Source: WS-7 sp035635575 (lineage in GTDB: Bacteria; Eisenbacteria; RBG-16-71-46; SZUA-252). Taken from it: DNA of 64,000 nt. Below, in pieces: positions 54,012-61,852 of this stretch. Location: assembly GCA_035635575.1 (NCBI GenBank), contig DASQAV010000031.1:1-64000 (forward strand), in the 5' to 3' direction. Both the position numbers and the translations under genes were made by a program. Positions within the stretch are counted from its first letter, which is position 1. The number at the start of each line of letters is the position of its first letter. The notes below the pieces were generated by a model. That model was not told the DNA's origin. It was given only the letters and a program-made list of their open reading frames with translations, and ran no database searches.

Positions 54012-54560
54012 ATGGTGATCCTGGCCCTCGCGGCCCTGGCGCTCGCCCAGGGAGGAGGCATCCTCGGCACCCGGTCCCCGGAGTTTCCGGAGGTGCGCTG
54101 GGTGCAGGGAGGACCCCTTCGGCTGGCCGACCTGCGCGGCAGGGTGGTTCTCGTCCGCTTTTTCATGGATTCGCGCTGTCCCCTCTGCAGGGGGACCGCG
54201 CCGGCGCTGAACGAATTCGACCGGGAATTCGGCCCCAAGGGCCTGGTCGTGATCGGATTCTACACGCCAAAGCCCCGGCCCAAGCCCACGACGATCGAGG
54301 AGGTGCGGGACTACGTCGCGGCGTTCGGGTTTCGCTTTCCGGTCGCGGTCGACGACGACTGGGCGGCCCTCCGGCGGCTGTGGCTGGATCGCGTCCCGGA
54401 GGCGGAGTTCACCTCCTCCTCGCTCCTCATCGACAGGAAGGGAATCGTACGCCACGTGCAACCGGGCGGAATCTACGCCAGGGAGGCGAAGGATCCCGCC
54501 GCGCGCCCCGACTACAAGGCGATGCGGGCCGCGATCGTGAAGCTGCTCGCGGAGCGCTGA
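54012..54560 (+). CDS. Exported thioredoxin-like (TlpA/AhpC-type) redox protein
   Basis: A 182-residue protein with a short signal or anchor (VILALAALALAQGGG). The thioredoxin fold has the usual opening strand (LADLRGRVVLVRFFMDSRCP) and a C56-x-x-C59 site (CPLC), then LVVIGFYTPKPRPKP and SSLLIDRKGIVRHVQPGG. It would reduce disulfides or act as a peroxiredoxin-like protein outside the cytoplasm. A -10-like TAGACT at 54000-54005 places the expected mRNA start exactly at the ATG, so the message may be leaderless, although GAGGG also sits just before the ATG. Confidence 0.85.
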   Translation: MVILALAALALAQGGGILGTRSPEFPEVRWVQGGPLRLADLRGRVVLVRFFMDSRCPLCRGTAPALNEFDREFGPKGLVVIGFYTPKPRPKPTTIEEVRDYVAAFGFRFPVAVDDDWAALRRLWLDRVPEAEFTSSSLLIDRKGIVRHVQPGGIYAREAKDPAARPDYKAMRAAIVKLLAER

Positions 54561-54575
54561 CGCCTCCCGGGGGCG

Positions 54576-55883
54576 TCAGTTCCGCGCGATCTCCTCCCGC
54601 TCTCCCTCTCCGCCGCGCATCCGCCTCACGACCTTCGCGCCGATCAGGGTTCCGCAGACGGTGCCCTGCTCGTTGTCGTGACGGAAATGGATTCCCCCGT
54701 AGAGCCTCGACATCGCCGCTTCCAGAGACTGCTGGACGAAGTAGTCGCGCTCGTCCGGGAACACCGCGCCGAGCACCGCGGCCGCGGCCGCCGAGATCGT
54801 GGAGTGTCCCGAGGTATACGTGGGGAAGTTCGGGGTGGTGATCACGGTCACGAGACCAGGGATGCGCTGGAAGGGACGCGCGGTCCAGTACTTGTACTTG
54901 CACGCCCAGCACTCGATGAAGGCGTCGGCCATCGCCACGTTGAGGAACGCGTGCGCGCGCGCGGCCTCGACACCGCTCAGCCCACGCGATTCGATGCGCG
55001 CGTTCAGGAGCTCGTTCCAGATGGCGGGAGGCGACACGTCCGCCCACTTGTGCACGATCGCGATCTGCTCCGCGGTTCTTGCCAGGGAGACGTCGAGCAC
55101 CTCCTGCACGTCACGCAAATCCTCCGTCGATCCGAGCGCGTACGGCGGCTCCGGCATGATCTGAGTGCCCGAGCGGAGCACCCAGGTCTTCCACGTCCCG
55201 CACATCGGTAACACGGGATTGGCTCCGCTCCAGATCCCGTCTCCGGTGGGAGGCGTTCCGGTGAAGACCGCGTCGGATCCGTCGCGCATGGCGTGCGCGA
55301 CCACGAGGCGCCCCACGGCGCGCCCGAGCGTCCATCCGCGGCGTACCGAGCCGTCCGCTTCGCCGGTCCGCGACAGCTCCTGCGAGGTTGCTTCCTCGAT
55401 CCGTGCCAGCCCCGTGGGGAAGAGGTACGCGAGCACCTGGGAGGCGATTCCCGCCGCGGCCGCGCGCTCCGAGATGCCGGGGCGGCGCCGGTCGTGCGCG
55501 ACCGTCAGCGCCTCGTAGATCCCGACCTGAACCAGGGCATACGAGCGCGCGAGCATGGGCGGCGGCTGCTTCGCGCCCACGCCCAGCTCCTTCGTGAGCC
55601 GATTCCAGAAGACGACCGCGTCGGGCGCATCGGTGCCCGCGGGCTGCCTGCCGGGCTTCTCGAGACGGCTCAGGGCCGCCGCGTCCTCCGCGGTGCCGGC
55701 TTCCGCCTCTCGCCCCGGCGCCGGCAGGCTCGGGTCGTCGAGCGAGTGAATGACGAACTGGGGTGAATCGGATGAAGCGGTCGCGTGGGCTTGCAGTGCC
55801 GGCGCGAGAATGCGATCGCGCGCGCAGCCGGTCGCGAAGACCGCGAGAAGGACAGGGATGGTGAACATGAAACCCTTGCGCAT
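54576..55883 (-). CDS. Vanadium-dependent haloperoxidase-like (PAP2 superfamily) lipoprotein
   Basis: A 435-residue protein from ATG 55883 (GAGGAGA upstream). The signal (GFMFTIPVLLAVFATGC) ends in a lipobox, so it is lipid-anchored. Domain strings match the bacterial vanadium haloperoxidase/PAP2 family: KYWTARPFQRIPG (the K-x6-RP site), TYTSGHSTISAAAAAVLG (the SGH site) and SRLYGGIHFRHDNEQG (the SR-x5-H site with the vanadate- or phosphate-binding His). All binding residues are present, so it could be a haloperoxidase or an acid phosphatase; sequence alone cannot decide. It converges with the thioredoxin-like gene, the stops being 15 bases apart. Confidence 0.9.
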   Translation of the reverse strand: MRKGFMFTIPVLLAVFATGCARDRILAPALQAHATASSDSPQFVIHSLDDPSLPAPGREAEAGTAEDAAALSRLEKPGRQPAGTDAPDAVVFWNRLTKELGVGAKQPPPMLARSYALVQVGIYEALTVAHDRRRPGISERAAAAGIASQVLAYLFPTGLARIEEATSQELSRTGEADGSVRRGWTLGRAVGRLVVAHAMRDGSDAVFTGTPPTGDGIWSGANPVLPMCGTWKTWVLRSGTQIMPEPPYALGSTEDLRDVQEVLDVSLARTAEQIAIVHKWADVSPPAIWNELLNARIESRGLSGVEAARAHAFLNVAMADAFIECWACKYKYWTARPFQRIPGLVTVITTPNFPTYTSGHSTISAAAAAVLGAVFPDERDYFVQQSLEAAMSRLYGGIHFRHDNEQGTVCGTLIGAKVVRRMRGGEGEREEIARN

Positions 55884-56082
55884 GATGGTCTCCTCTACGG
55901 GGATCTTCCGAGACAACGGGCGGAGATTCGAGATTGGCGCTGCAACGAAAGTAGCACGCGCTTCGCGAGCGAGACAACGCACATCGACCGGCGTGTCCTG
56001 CTCTCTACTCCGCTCCGACCCTTGTCATTCCCTCTGTAGGAAATCCCCGATTCCATTGTGCTCCAGTGACGTACCGAGCTCG

Positions 56083-56091
56083 TGCTATACT
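56083..56091 (+). promoter_or_regulatory. Extended -10 promoter for the DUF4242 gene
   Basis: TGCTATACT (56083-56091) is an extended -10 with five of six consensus bases in TATACT. The -35 position is poor (CCAGTG), as expected for extended -10 promoters. A start near 56098 gives a leader of about 49 bases with AAGGAGG before ATG 56147. Confidence 0.55.
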
Positions 56092-56146
56092 TCGCGCCCT
56101 CTCGCAGCCAGCGCCGCGGCGATCCGCGGTCATGAAGGAGGCGCCC

Positions 56147-56422
56147 ATGCCACGGTACGTCATCGAGCGGGATCTTCCGGGGGCCGGCAAGCTGACCCAG
56201 AAGGAGCTTCAGGCTGTTTCGCAGAAATCGTGTGGCGTTCTCGGGAAGCTGGGAACGCAGATCCAGTGGGTCCACAGCTACGTCACCGACGACAAGATCT
56301 ACTGCATCTATCTGGCACCCGATGAGAGGCTGATTCGCGAGCACGCCCGCCAGGGCGGATTCCCGGCGAATCGGATCTCCGCCGTGAAGGCCGTGATCGA
56401 CCCCACGACCGCAGAGGTTTGA
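56147..56422 (+). CDS. DUF4242 (SCO4226-like) small protein
   Basis: A 91-residue cytoplasmic protein from ATG 56147, behind GAAGGAGG. It opens PRYVIERDLPGAGKLTQKEL and contains VHSYVTDDKIYCIYLAPDE and IREHARQGGFPANRISAV, the plan of the DUF4242 family, ferredoxin-like folds that include the nickel-binding SCO4226 of Streptomyces. Candidate metal residues are the His in WVHSYV and the His in REHARQGG. Function in bacteria is not established. The epimerase-like gene follows 33 bases later with its own promoter candidate. Confidence 0.88.
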   Translation: MPRYVIERDLPGAGKLTQKELQAVSQKSCGVLGKLGTQIQWVHSYVTDDKIYCIYLAPDERLIREHARQGGFPANRISAVKAVIDPTTAEV

Positions 56423-56448
56423 GGCGGGCGGCTCCGGGAGTGTAGGCT
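56419..56448 (+). promoter_or_regulatory. Promoter candidate giving a leaderless mRNA for the SDR gene
   Basis: TTGAGG (56419-56424, overlapping the previous stop codon) and TAGGCT (56443-56448) are 18 bases apart. The expected start, 7-8 bases past the -10, falls at the ATG at 56456, leaving no room for a ribosome site. Confidence 0.4.
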
Positions 56449-56455
56449 CCATGCC

Positions 56456-57439
56456 ATGAATCTCCTCGTGCTCGGGGGCACGCAGTTCGCAGGGCGGCAC
56501 ATCGTCGAGCAGGCGCTTGCCCGCGGACACCGCATCACTCTCTTTCATCGCGGACGGACCAACCCCGGTCTCTTTCCCGAAGCCGATGAGCTCCTGGGAG
56601 ACCGCGACGGCGGGCTGAGCGCCCTCGCGGGCAGATCGTGGGATGCGGCCGTCGACGTGAACGGCTACGTCCCGCGCCTCGTGCGGGACGCCACGCGGCT
56701 CCTCGCGGGCTCGACCGACTGCTATCTCTACATCTCGACCCTGGCTGTTCTGGCGGATCACACGATCCCCGGCCAGGACGAGACCGCGCCGCGCGCCGCG
56801 TTCGAGAAGATCACCACCGAGGAGATCACCGGCGAGACCTACGGACCCTTGAAGGCGGCCTGCGAGGCCGTCGTCGAGGCCGCGATGGGCGATCGCGCCG
56901 CGATCCTCCGCCCCGGCTTCATCGTCGGACCCTGGGATCACACCGGCCGATTCAACTACTGGATCCGGCGCGCGAGCGAGGGCGGAGACATGCTGGCGCC
57001 CGGCACGCCCGGAGAGCCCATCCAGTTCATCGACGCGCGGGACCTCGCGGCATTCGTCCTTCGCGTGCTGGAAACCAGAATGTCGGGGACCTATCACGTG
57101 GTTGGCCCTCGCGCCCCCTTGTCGTGGGCGGGCCTCTTCGTAGAATGCAACCGGGTGGCCGGCAAGGACACCCGCGTCGTGTGGGTCGCTCACGAGTTTC
57201 TCGATGCTCGCGGCGTCAGTCCCAAGGAGCTGCCGATGCGCTTTCGGAACGCGGACGGACTCGAGGCCACGAGCAGCGAGAAGGCGATCGCACGAGGGCT
57301 CACGTTCCTGCCCGTCTCGCAGACGATCCGGGATACGCTCCAGTGGGACGCGGCGCACGGTGCCCATGAAGTAGGGCTCTCGGCCGACCGCGAGCGCGAA
57401 CTCCTCGCGCAATGGCATGGGGCCAAGCAGCCCGCCTAG
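56456..57439 (+). CDS. NAD-dependent epimerase/dehydratase (extended SDR) protein
   Basis: A 327-residue enzyme with an N-terminal Rossmann motif (NLLVLGGTQFAGRHIVEQAL), the SDR strand AAVDVNGYVPR, STLAV near the usual Ser/Thr, and YGPLKAACEAVVE holding the catalytic Tyr-x-x-x-Lys (YGPLK). ILRPGFIVGPWDHTGRFNYW and IQFIDARDLAAFVLRVLE are typical of atypical extended SDRs, which reduce or epimerise sugar nucleotides or small carbonyls. The substrate is unknown. It is followed by a 192-base gap holding tandem repeats, so it is not in an operon with the sensor kinase. Confidence 0.9.
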   Translation: MNLLVLGGTQFAGRHIVEQALARGHRITLFHRGRTNPGLFPEADELLGDRDGGLSALAGRSWDAAVDVNGYVPRLVRDATRLLAGSTDCYLYISTLAVLADHTIPGQDETAPRAAFEKITTEEITGETYGPLKAACEAVVEAAMGDRAAILRPGFIVGPWDHTGRFNYWIRRASEGGDMLAPGTPGEPIQFIDARDLAAFVLRVLETRMSGTYHVVGPRAPLSWAGLFVECNRVAGKDTRVVWVAHEFLDARGVSPKELPMRFRNADGLEATSSEKAIARGLTFLPVSQTIRDTLQWDAAHGAHEVGLSADRERELLAQWHGAKQPA

Positions 57440-57483
57440 TCGTTTCGCCGTCGCGTTCTACCCCGCACGAGCCGCTCCTCCGT

Positions 57484-57529
57484 AGTTGACCGTAAGTCTG
57501 TACCTGAGTTGAGCGTAAGCATCTACCTG
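57484..57529 (+). repeat. Tandem 23-bp direct repeats upstream of the PAS kinase
   Basis: Two head-to-tail units, 57484-57506 and 57507-57529, agree at 19 of 23 positions. The shared core is AGTTGAnCGTAAG followed after four bases by TACCTG. They lie about 100-150 bases upstream of the kinase ATG, in front of an extended -10 candidate TGCTAGCGT (57564-57572). Tandem, evenly spaced sites of this kind are typical of response-regulator or repressor binding. Confidence 0.6.
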
Positions 57530-57631
57530 ACAAGGAAATCGGGCATAGACATGCGATTCGATGTGCTAGCGTTGTAGGCGTCAATTCAGGCTCGAATCAT
57601 CGGGCATTCGCTCAACAGGGTCCACCCAAGC

Positions 57632-59560
57632 ATGCGAGAGAAAGCCTCGGCGCAGCCTTCGCGCGGCAAGAATTCCAGAGAGAAAGAGGGCGAGACGCCC
57701 TCTTCGGCCGTTCCCGTGGTCGAAACGGTCGAGGGTTTCCGGGATCTTGTCGTGGAAAGCCCCGACCCCATGGCGCTGGTCGACAAGGCCGGCCTGGTGC
57801 GCCACTCGAACGCCGCCGCGGCGAACCTGCTCGGGGTTCCGGCCCAGGCGCTCGAGGGACGAAGCATTTTCGAGAACGTCCATCCTCAAGACAACGAGCG
57901 CGTTCAGGCATTCTTCAAGGACGTGCTGCGCCGGCCCGGGATCCCCGTGCTCGCCGACGTTCGCTTCCGACATCAGGGCGGGGGCTATCGATCGCTGGGA
58001 ATGGTCGCCGTGAACCGCCTGGACGCTCCCGGCCTCGAATCCGTGATTTTGACGTATCACGACATCACCGACCGGGAGGAGGCGGCGGAGACTCGCGCGC
58101 GACTCGCAGCCATCGTCGAATCCTCCGACGACGCCATCATCGCCGAGTCGCTCGACGGGACCATCGTCAGCTGGAACCTGGCCGCCGAGCGCGTCTATGG
58201 CTGGTCCGCGGAAGAAGTGCTGGGGCGGCCGATCGCGATCACGGTCCCGCCGGACCGCATGGACGAGCTCCATGAGTACATGGAGGGGGTGCGGAAGGGC
58301 AACCGTGTGGATCATCTGGAGACGATCCGTTTGCGGAAGGACGGGAGGCGCATCGCCGTCTCCATCACGCTCTCCCCGATTCGCGACGACGAAGGAAACA
58401 TCATCGGGCTCTCGAAGAGCTCGCGGGACATCACGGATCTGCAGACGGCGGGCGAGATCCGGGCGCGCCTCGCGGCGATCGTCGAATCCTCCGACGACGC
58501 CATCATCGCCGAGGCGCTGGACGGAACCATCACGAGCTGGAATCAGGCGGCCGAGCGGCTCTACGGCTGGACGAGCGAGGAAGCGATCGGCCGCCCGATC
58601 AGCATGACGGTGCCCTCGGACCGGATGGAGGAGCTGACCGACTACATGGGGCGCGTGAGACGGGGCGACCGCGTCGACCACCTGGAGACCGTCCGGCTGC
58701 GGAAGGATGGCTCCCGCCTGGACGTCTCGATCACACTCTCCCCGATTTACGACGAGCATCAGCGGATCATCGGGCTCTCGAAGAGCTCGCGGGACATCAC
58801 CGAGCGGCGCCGTTTCAAGGCGGAGCTCTGGAAGAAGAACATCGAGCTCGAGATCGCGAGCCGGGCCAAGGACGCCTTCCTGGCATCGATGAGCCACGAG
58901 CTGCGGACGCCGCTCAACTCCATCATCGGATTCACCGGGACCATGCTGATGAAGCTGCCCGGGGACCTCACGGACGATCAGGAGCGGCAGCTCCAGCTCA
59001 TCCAGGTCAGCGCGCGGCATCTCCTGTCCCTCATCAATGATCTCTTGAATCTCGCGAAGGTCCAGTCGGGAAAGACCGAGCTCCAGATGGAGCGCGTGGC
59101 ATCCCGTCCGATCGTGCAGGAGCTCGCGGCCACGCTTCGGCCCAGCGCCGAGGCCAAGGGGCTTCGGTTCGAGATCGGCTTGCCGTCCCGGGAAGTGGAG
59201 ATCCGGACGGACCGGAGGACACTCGTGCAGATCCTCCTCAACCTCGCGGGAAACGCGATCAAGTTCACCGACCGGGGCACCGTGCGCGTCGAGCTGGAGC
59301 AAGTGAAGCCGGAGCCGGGGAAGCGCCGCGAGATCGCGTTTCGCGTGATCGACACCGGCGTCGGGATCCGTCGCCAGGATCAGGGACGCCTGTTCCAGGC
59401 ATTCGAGCAATTCCACCCGCTGAGGTCGCCATCCGATCCGGGATCGGGCCTCGGCCTTCACCTCAGCCAGAGGATGGCCAACCTGCTCGGAGGGCGGATC
59501 GACGTGACCAGCGAGCCCGGGAAGGGAACCGAATTCACCCTCAGGCTTCCCGAGGAGTAA
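57632..59560 (+). CDS. Triple-PAS sensor histidine kinase
   Basis: A 642-residue cytoplasmic kinase without membrane helices. PAS1 (about 30-150; DPMALVDKAGLVRHSNAAAA) is followed by two nearly identical PAS domains (about 155-275 and 277-397; ESSDDAIIAE(S/A)LDGTI, GLSKSSRDIT). A HisKA box with H422 (SHELRTPLNS) precedes the HATPase domain (NLAGNAIKFTDRG, VIDTGVGIRRQDQGRLFQAF, GSGLGLHLSQRM). PAS domains usually bind small molecules or heme and sense redox or light; the ligand here is unknown. The ATG at 57632 has no ribosome site. Its stop overlaps the response regulator start by one base, so the two form a two-component pair. Confidence 0.94.
   Translation: MREKASAQPSRGKNSREKEGETPSSAVPVVETVEGFRDLVVESPDPMALVDKAGLVRHSNAAAANLLGVPAQALEGRSIFENVHPQDNERVQAFFKDVLRRPGIPVLADVRFRHQGGGYRSLGMVAVNRLDAPGLESVILTYHDITDREEAAETRARLAAIVESSDDAIIAESLDGTIVSWNLAAERVYGWSAEEVLGRPIAITVPPDRMDELHEYMEGVRKGNRVDHLETIRLRKDGRRIAVSITLSPIRDDEGNIIGLSKSSRDITDLQTAGEIRARLAAIVESSDDAIIAEALDGTITSWNQAAERLYGWTSEEAIGRPISMTVPSDRMEELTDYMGRVRRGDRVDHLETVRLRKDGSRLDVSITLSPIYDEHQRIIGLSKSSRDITERRRFKAELWKKNIELEIASRAKDAFLASMSHELRTPLNSIIGFTGTMLMKLPGDLTDDQERQLQLIQVSARHLLSLINDLLNLAKVQSGKTELQMERVASRPIVQELAATLRPSAEAKGLRFEIGLPSREVEIRTDRRTLVQILLNLAGNAIKFTDRGTVRVELEQVKPEPGKRREIAFRVIDTGVGIRRQDQGRLFQAFEQFHPLRSPSDPGSGLGLHLSQRMANLLGGRIDVTSEPGKGTEFTLRLPEE
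58112..58843 (+). repeat. Tandem duplication of a PAS-coding unit (366 bp)
   Basis: Two in-frame units of 366 bases (58112-58477 and 58478-58843) encode PAS2 and PAS3 of the sensor kinase. Each unit opens with a 36-base stretch that is identical in both, and a second stretch of about 36 identical bases near 58399 recurs near 58765. Such base-level identity indicates a fairly recent duplication or gene conversion rather than two old PAS domains. Confidence 0.8.
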
Positions 59561-59931
59561 TGTCCATTCGCGTACTCGTCGTCGAGGATGATCCCGATAG
59601 TCTGGAGCTGATGACCTATCTCTTCCGCGCGTTCGGGCACGAAGCCCTGGGCGCCGCGTCCGGCGATAGGGCCCTGGACGTCGCTTCCGCCACATCCATC
59701 GATCTCATCCTCTGCGATCTCAGGCTTCCCGGCATGGACGGCTTCGAGCTCCTGTCGAAGCTCAAGGCGGACCCGGAGCTCAAGGCCATTCCCGTCGTGG
59801 CGGTGACCGCGTACGCGATGCCGGGGGACAAGGAACGGGTCATGAGCGCCGGCTTCGACGGCTACGTCAGCAAGCCGATCGATCCTCAGAGCTTCGTGCG
59901 CGAAGCGGAGGCATTTTCGACCCGCCGATAA
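59560..59931 (+). CDS. Single-domain response regulator (CheY-like)
   Basis: A 123-residue receiver-only protein: IRVLVVEDDPDSLELMTYLF with the acidic pocket EDD, phospho-acceptor D53 (LILCDLRLPGMDGFEL), VVAVTAYAMPGDKERVM with the switch Thr, and GYVSKPIDPQSF with the conserved Lys. There is no output domain, so it must act by protein contact or phosphorelay, as CheY or Spo0F do. Its ATG overlaps the kinase stop (TAATG), so the pair is co-translated. It converges with the SerK-like gene. Confidence 0.95.
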   Translation: MSIRVLVVEDDPDSLELMTYLFRAFGHEALGAASGDRALDVASATSIDLILCDLRLPGMDGFELLSKLKADPELKAIPVVAVTAYAMPGDKERVMSAGFDGYVSKPIDPQSFVREAEAFSTRR

Positions 59932-59944
59932 CAAAGGCACGCTC

Positions 59945-60805
59945 TCATTCGTCGAAGAGGACGGTGCTTTCCTCGTAGAACCGCACGTTCTTCTGAGCGA
60001 CGCGCTCCTCGATCCAGGTCTTGAGCCAGCGGTTCTTCTCGTCGAGGGATCGCGCGGGGTCGGAGAGAATCTCCAGGGGCACGTTGACGCGCAGGGCCCG
60101 CCAGGGGATCACGTGCCGCGTGATCCCGGCGGGAAGCCGCGCCCCGCTCGTGGCGATGTCCAGAATCTCGTCGGGATGGAATCGCGGGAATACGAGAAGC
60201 GCGGTCACGTCCCGGAATCGCGCGCGCGCCTCGCTCAGGGAATCCCGCGCCACGCGGTAGAAGGGCACGCGATCGCGGTAGAGGTCGACGACGGCGTTCA
60301 GGTGCGCGTTCTGCTCCTGGAGCGAGCGATCGCCACAGAGCGTGATCGCGCCGTCCTCTCCGGTTACGACGTAGGCGATCGCCTCCCGGCGGGCGAGGAG
60401 GGCGCGGGCATGGCCCGGGGATTCCTCCCGAAGCGTGAGCCCCGGGATGCGCGCCAGCTCGCGCTTCAGCTCCTCGGGCGGGAATCCCAAGAGCGCGTGA
60501 TGCCAGGTCATCAGCTGGATGGACGGGTCGTCGTACCGGACGACCTGGACCAGGAAATGGGGCAGGTCCGAGGCGCGCGCGGCGGAGACCCGATTGGCTC
60601 CGTCCAGCACGACGAGGCAGCCTCCCTTCCCGGTGTCCGGAACCTCCGTGACGACGGGAGGATTCTTGAGGACGCCGGAGCCCTTGAGCCGCTCGGAAAG
60701 CCGGCCCGCGCGGCTCTCGTCCTCGCGCTCGTGCGGCACGAGCATCGAGGAGGGAACGATGCGAAGGTCCGGCATTCTGAAATCGTGAGGCCCGGTGGGT
60801 GACAT
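59945..60805 (-). CDS. ParB-fold protein of the SerK/SbnI (free L-serine kinase) type
   Basis: A 286-residue protein from ATG 60805. Its N-terminal half is a ParB/sulfiredoxin-like fold (about 14-105): IVPSSMLVPHEREDESRAGR, a GSGVLKNPPVV strand and VVLDGANRVSAARASDL, in the place of the ParB DGxHR motif. The C-terminal part, with HPDEILDIATSGARLPAGIT and TRHVIPWR, matches my memory of archaeal SerK and staphylococcal SbnI, enzymes that phosphorylate free L-serine to O-phosphoserine with ADP or ATP. It is not a chromosome-partition ParB: there is no helix-turn-helix region and no parA. It lies 47 bases downstream of a HAD phosphatase on the same strand. The kinase assignment is inference from architecture. 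Confidence 0.65.
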   Translation of the reverse strand: MSPTGPHDFRMPDLRIVPSSMLVPHEREDESRAGRLSERLKGSGVLKNPPVVTEVPDTGKGGCLVVLDGANRVSAARASDLPHFLVQVVRYDDPSIQLMTWHHALLGFPPEELKRELARIPGLTLREESPGHARALLARREAIAYVVTGEDGAITLCGDRSLQEQNAHLNAVVDLYRDRVPFYRVARDSLSEARARFRDVTALLVFPRFHPDEILDIATSGARLPAGITRHVIPWRALRVNVPLEILSDPARSLDEKNRWLKTWIEERVAQKNVRFYEESTVLFDE

Positions 60806-60852
60806 GGGCGGTGACTCTACTGGATTTCCGCTCGCGGGGACATCGGGCTGGG

Positions 60853-61488
60853 CTAGGCCGCGACTCTGCGGGCAAGCTCCGCGAGATCGCGCACGTAGAG
60901 ATCCGCGGCTCCGAAGCGGGCGTGCGGCCTACGGACGTAGACGCACGTGAGGCCGAGGCGGCGCGCGGCGCCCAGGTCGTAGTCGGCGTACGCGGAGACG
61001 TGCCACCAGGCGGGACCGAACGAAACGCCCCGGCGCCCGGCGACGCGCCGCCAGAATTCAGGGGCCGGCTTGTAGCAGCGGGTCTCCTCCGCGCAGATCC
61101 AGCCGTCGAGATCGAATCCCAGCGTCCGCTGGATCTGGCGTCCATGCCGCTGATCGCTGTTCGTGGTCGCCACGCAGGGCGCGTGCGCGCGGATCCGTCT
61201 GAGCGCTTCCCGGGAATCGGGGAAGAGGGGCCATCCGCCGGCTCGCTCGCCGATGGCGCGGGCGGTCTCGAGCGGCAATCCGAGCGCGCGCACGAGACTG
61301 ATGGTCACGATCGAGGTGTAGGAGCGGAAGCGCCCGGCTTCGAGCTCCGCCTGGAGATCGATGACGCGATCGAACTCGGAATCGCTCAGCCCGGCTCCGT
61401 GCTCCCGCAGCGCTTCCCGCAAGCCCCGGCGCCAGTCGAGGATCGTGCCGAAGATATCGAACGTCAGGAGCTCGGGCCTTGTGATCAC
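60853..61488 (-). CDS. HAD-superfamily hydrolase, haloacid dehalogenase type II-like
   Basis: A 211-residue protein from GTG 61488, which overlaps the stop of the upstream hydrolase remnant by 4 bases (GTGA). HAD motifs are complete: the nucleophile Asp in LTFDIFGTILDW, the Ser/Thr strand CVATTNSDQRHG, Lys in CYKPAPEFW and the acidic end WHVSAYADYDLGAARRLG. The DxFGTxxDW opening and KPAPEFW favour the L-2-haloacid dehalogenase branch, whose members also include phosphatases. Length fits the family. It is probably co-transcribed with the SerK-like gene; a substrate link is possible but unproven. Confidence 0.88.
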   Translation of the reverse strand: MITRPELLTFDIFGTILDWRRGLREALREHGAGLSDSEFDRVIDLQAELEAGRFRSYTSIVTISLVRALGLPLETARAIGERAGGWPLFPDSREALRRIRAHAPCVATTNSDQRHGRQIQRTLGFDLDGWICAEETRCYKPAPEFWRRVAGRRGVSFGPAWWHVSAYADYDLGAARRLGLTCVYVRRPHARFGAADLYVRDLAELARRVAA

Positions 61489-61766
61489 GCCATGTGGGTC
61501 GCGTTCAGAAGCTGGGTTGCGACGAGCTCGTCCCGGATCACGCTGGTGATGTGGCGCGTCAGCTCGCGGTTCTTCGCGGTAATGTGGTTCGAGTCGAGCC
61601 AGATGATCTTCTTCGGACTCTGCGCTTTCCGGTACAGAGCCTCGGCGTTCTTTCTCGGAATCAGCTCGTCCAGAGCGAGCTGGCTCATGACCCAGCCGCG
61701 CGAGCGCCTCATGTTGTGCGTGATGAGACCGCGGAGGTCCCCGCCGCCGTAGATCATTCCCGCCAT
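61485..61766 (-). pseudogene. Remnant of an alpha/beta hydrolase (C-terminal piece)
   Basis: A 93-codon frame from ATG 61766. MIYGGGDLRGLITHNMRRSR resembles the GGDL segment that follows the nucleophile elbow in a group of esterase-like alpha/beta hydrolases, and LALDELIPRKNAEALYRKAQ with IIWLDSNHITAKNRELT matches the end of that family, including the catalytic His (DSNH). The first two-thirds with the GxSxG serine is absent, and the piece between GGDL and IPRKN is much shorter than usual, so it cannot be an active hydrolase. It is still open and overlaps the HAD start, so it may survive as a translated leader. It could also be a distinct small protein. Confidence 0.5.
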
Positions 61767-61852
61767 CGCGAGCCCCCACGATCCGCAGTGTGCTCCTGAA
61801 AGTATAGACCAAACATCCCCGCAAGTGCGCAAGGTGGTAGCGCGATGTGTGA

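Noticed and set aside
57581..59695. A 704-codon minus-strand open frame opposite the PAS kinase
   Set aside because: Its apparent internal repeats only mirror the duplicated PAS units of the sense strand.
59945..60805. Chromosome-partition ParB
   Set aside because: There is no parA partner, no parS-like palindrome, no helix-turn-helix after the ParB fold, and the C-terminal half matches SerK/SbnI instead.
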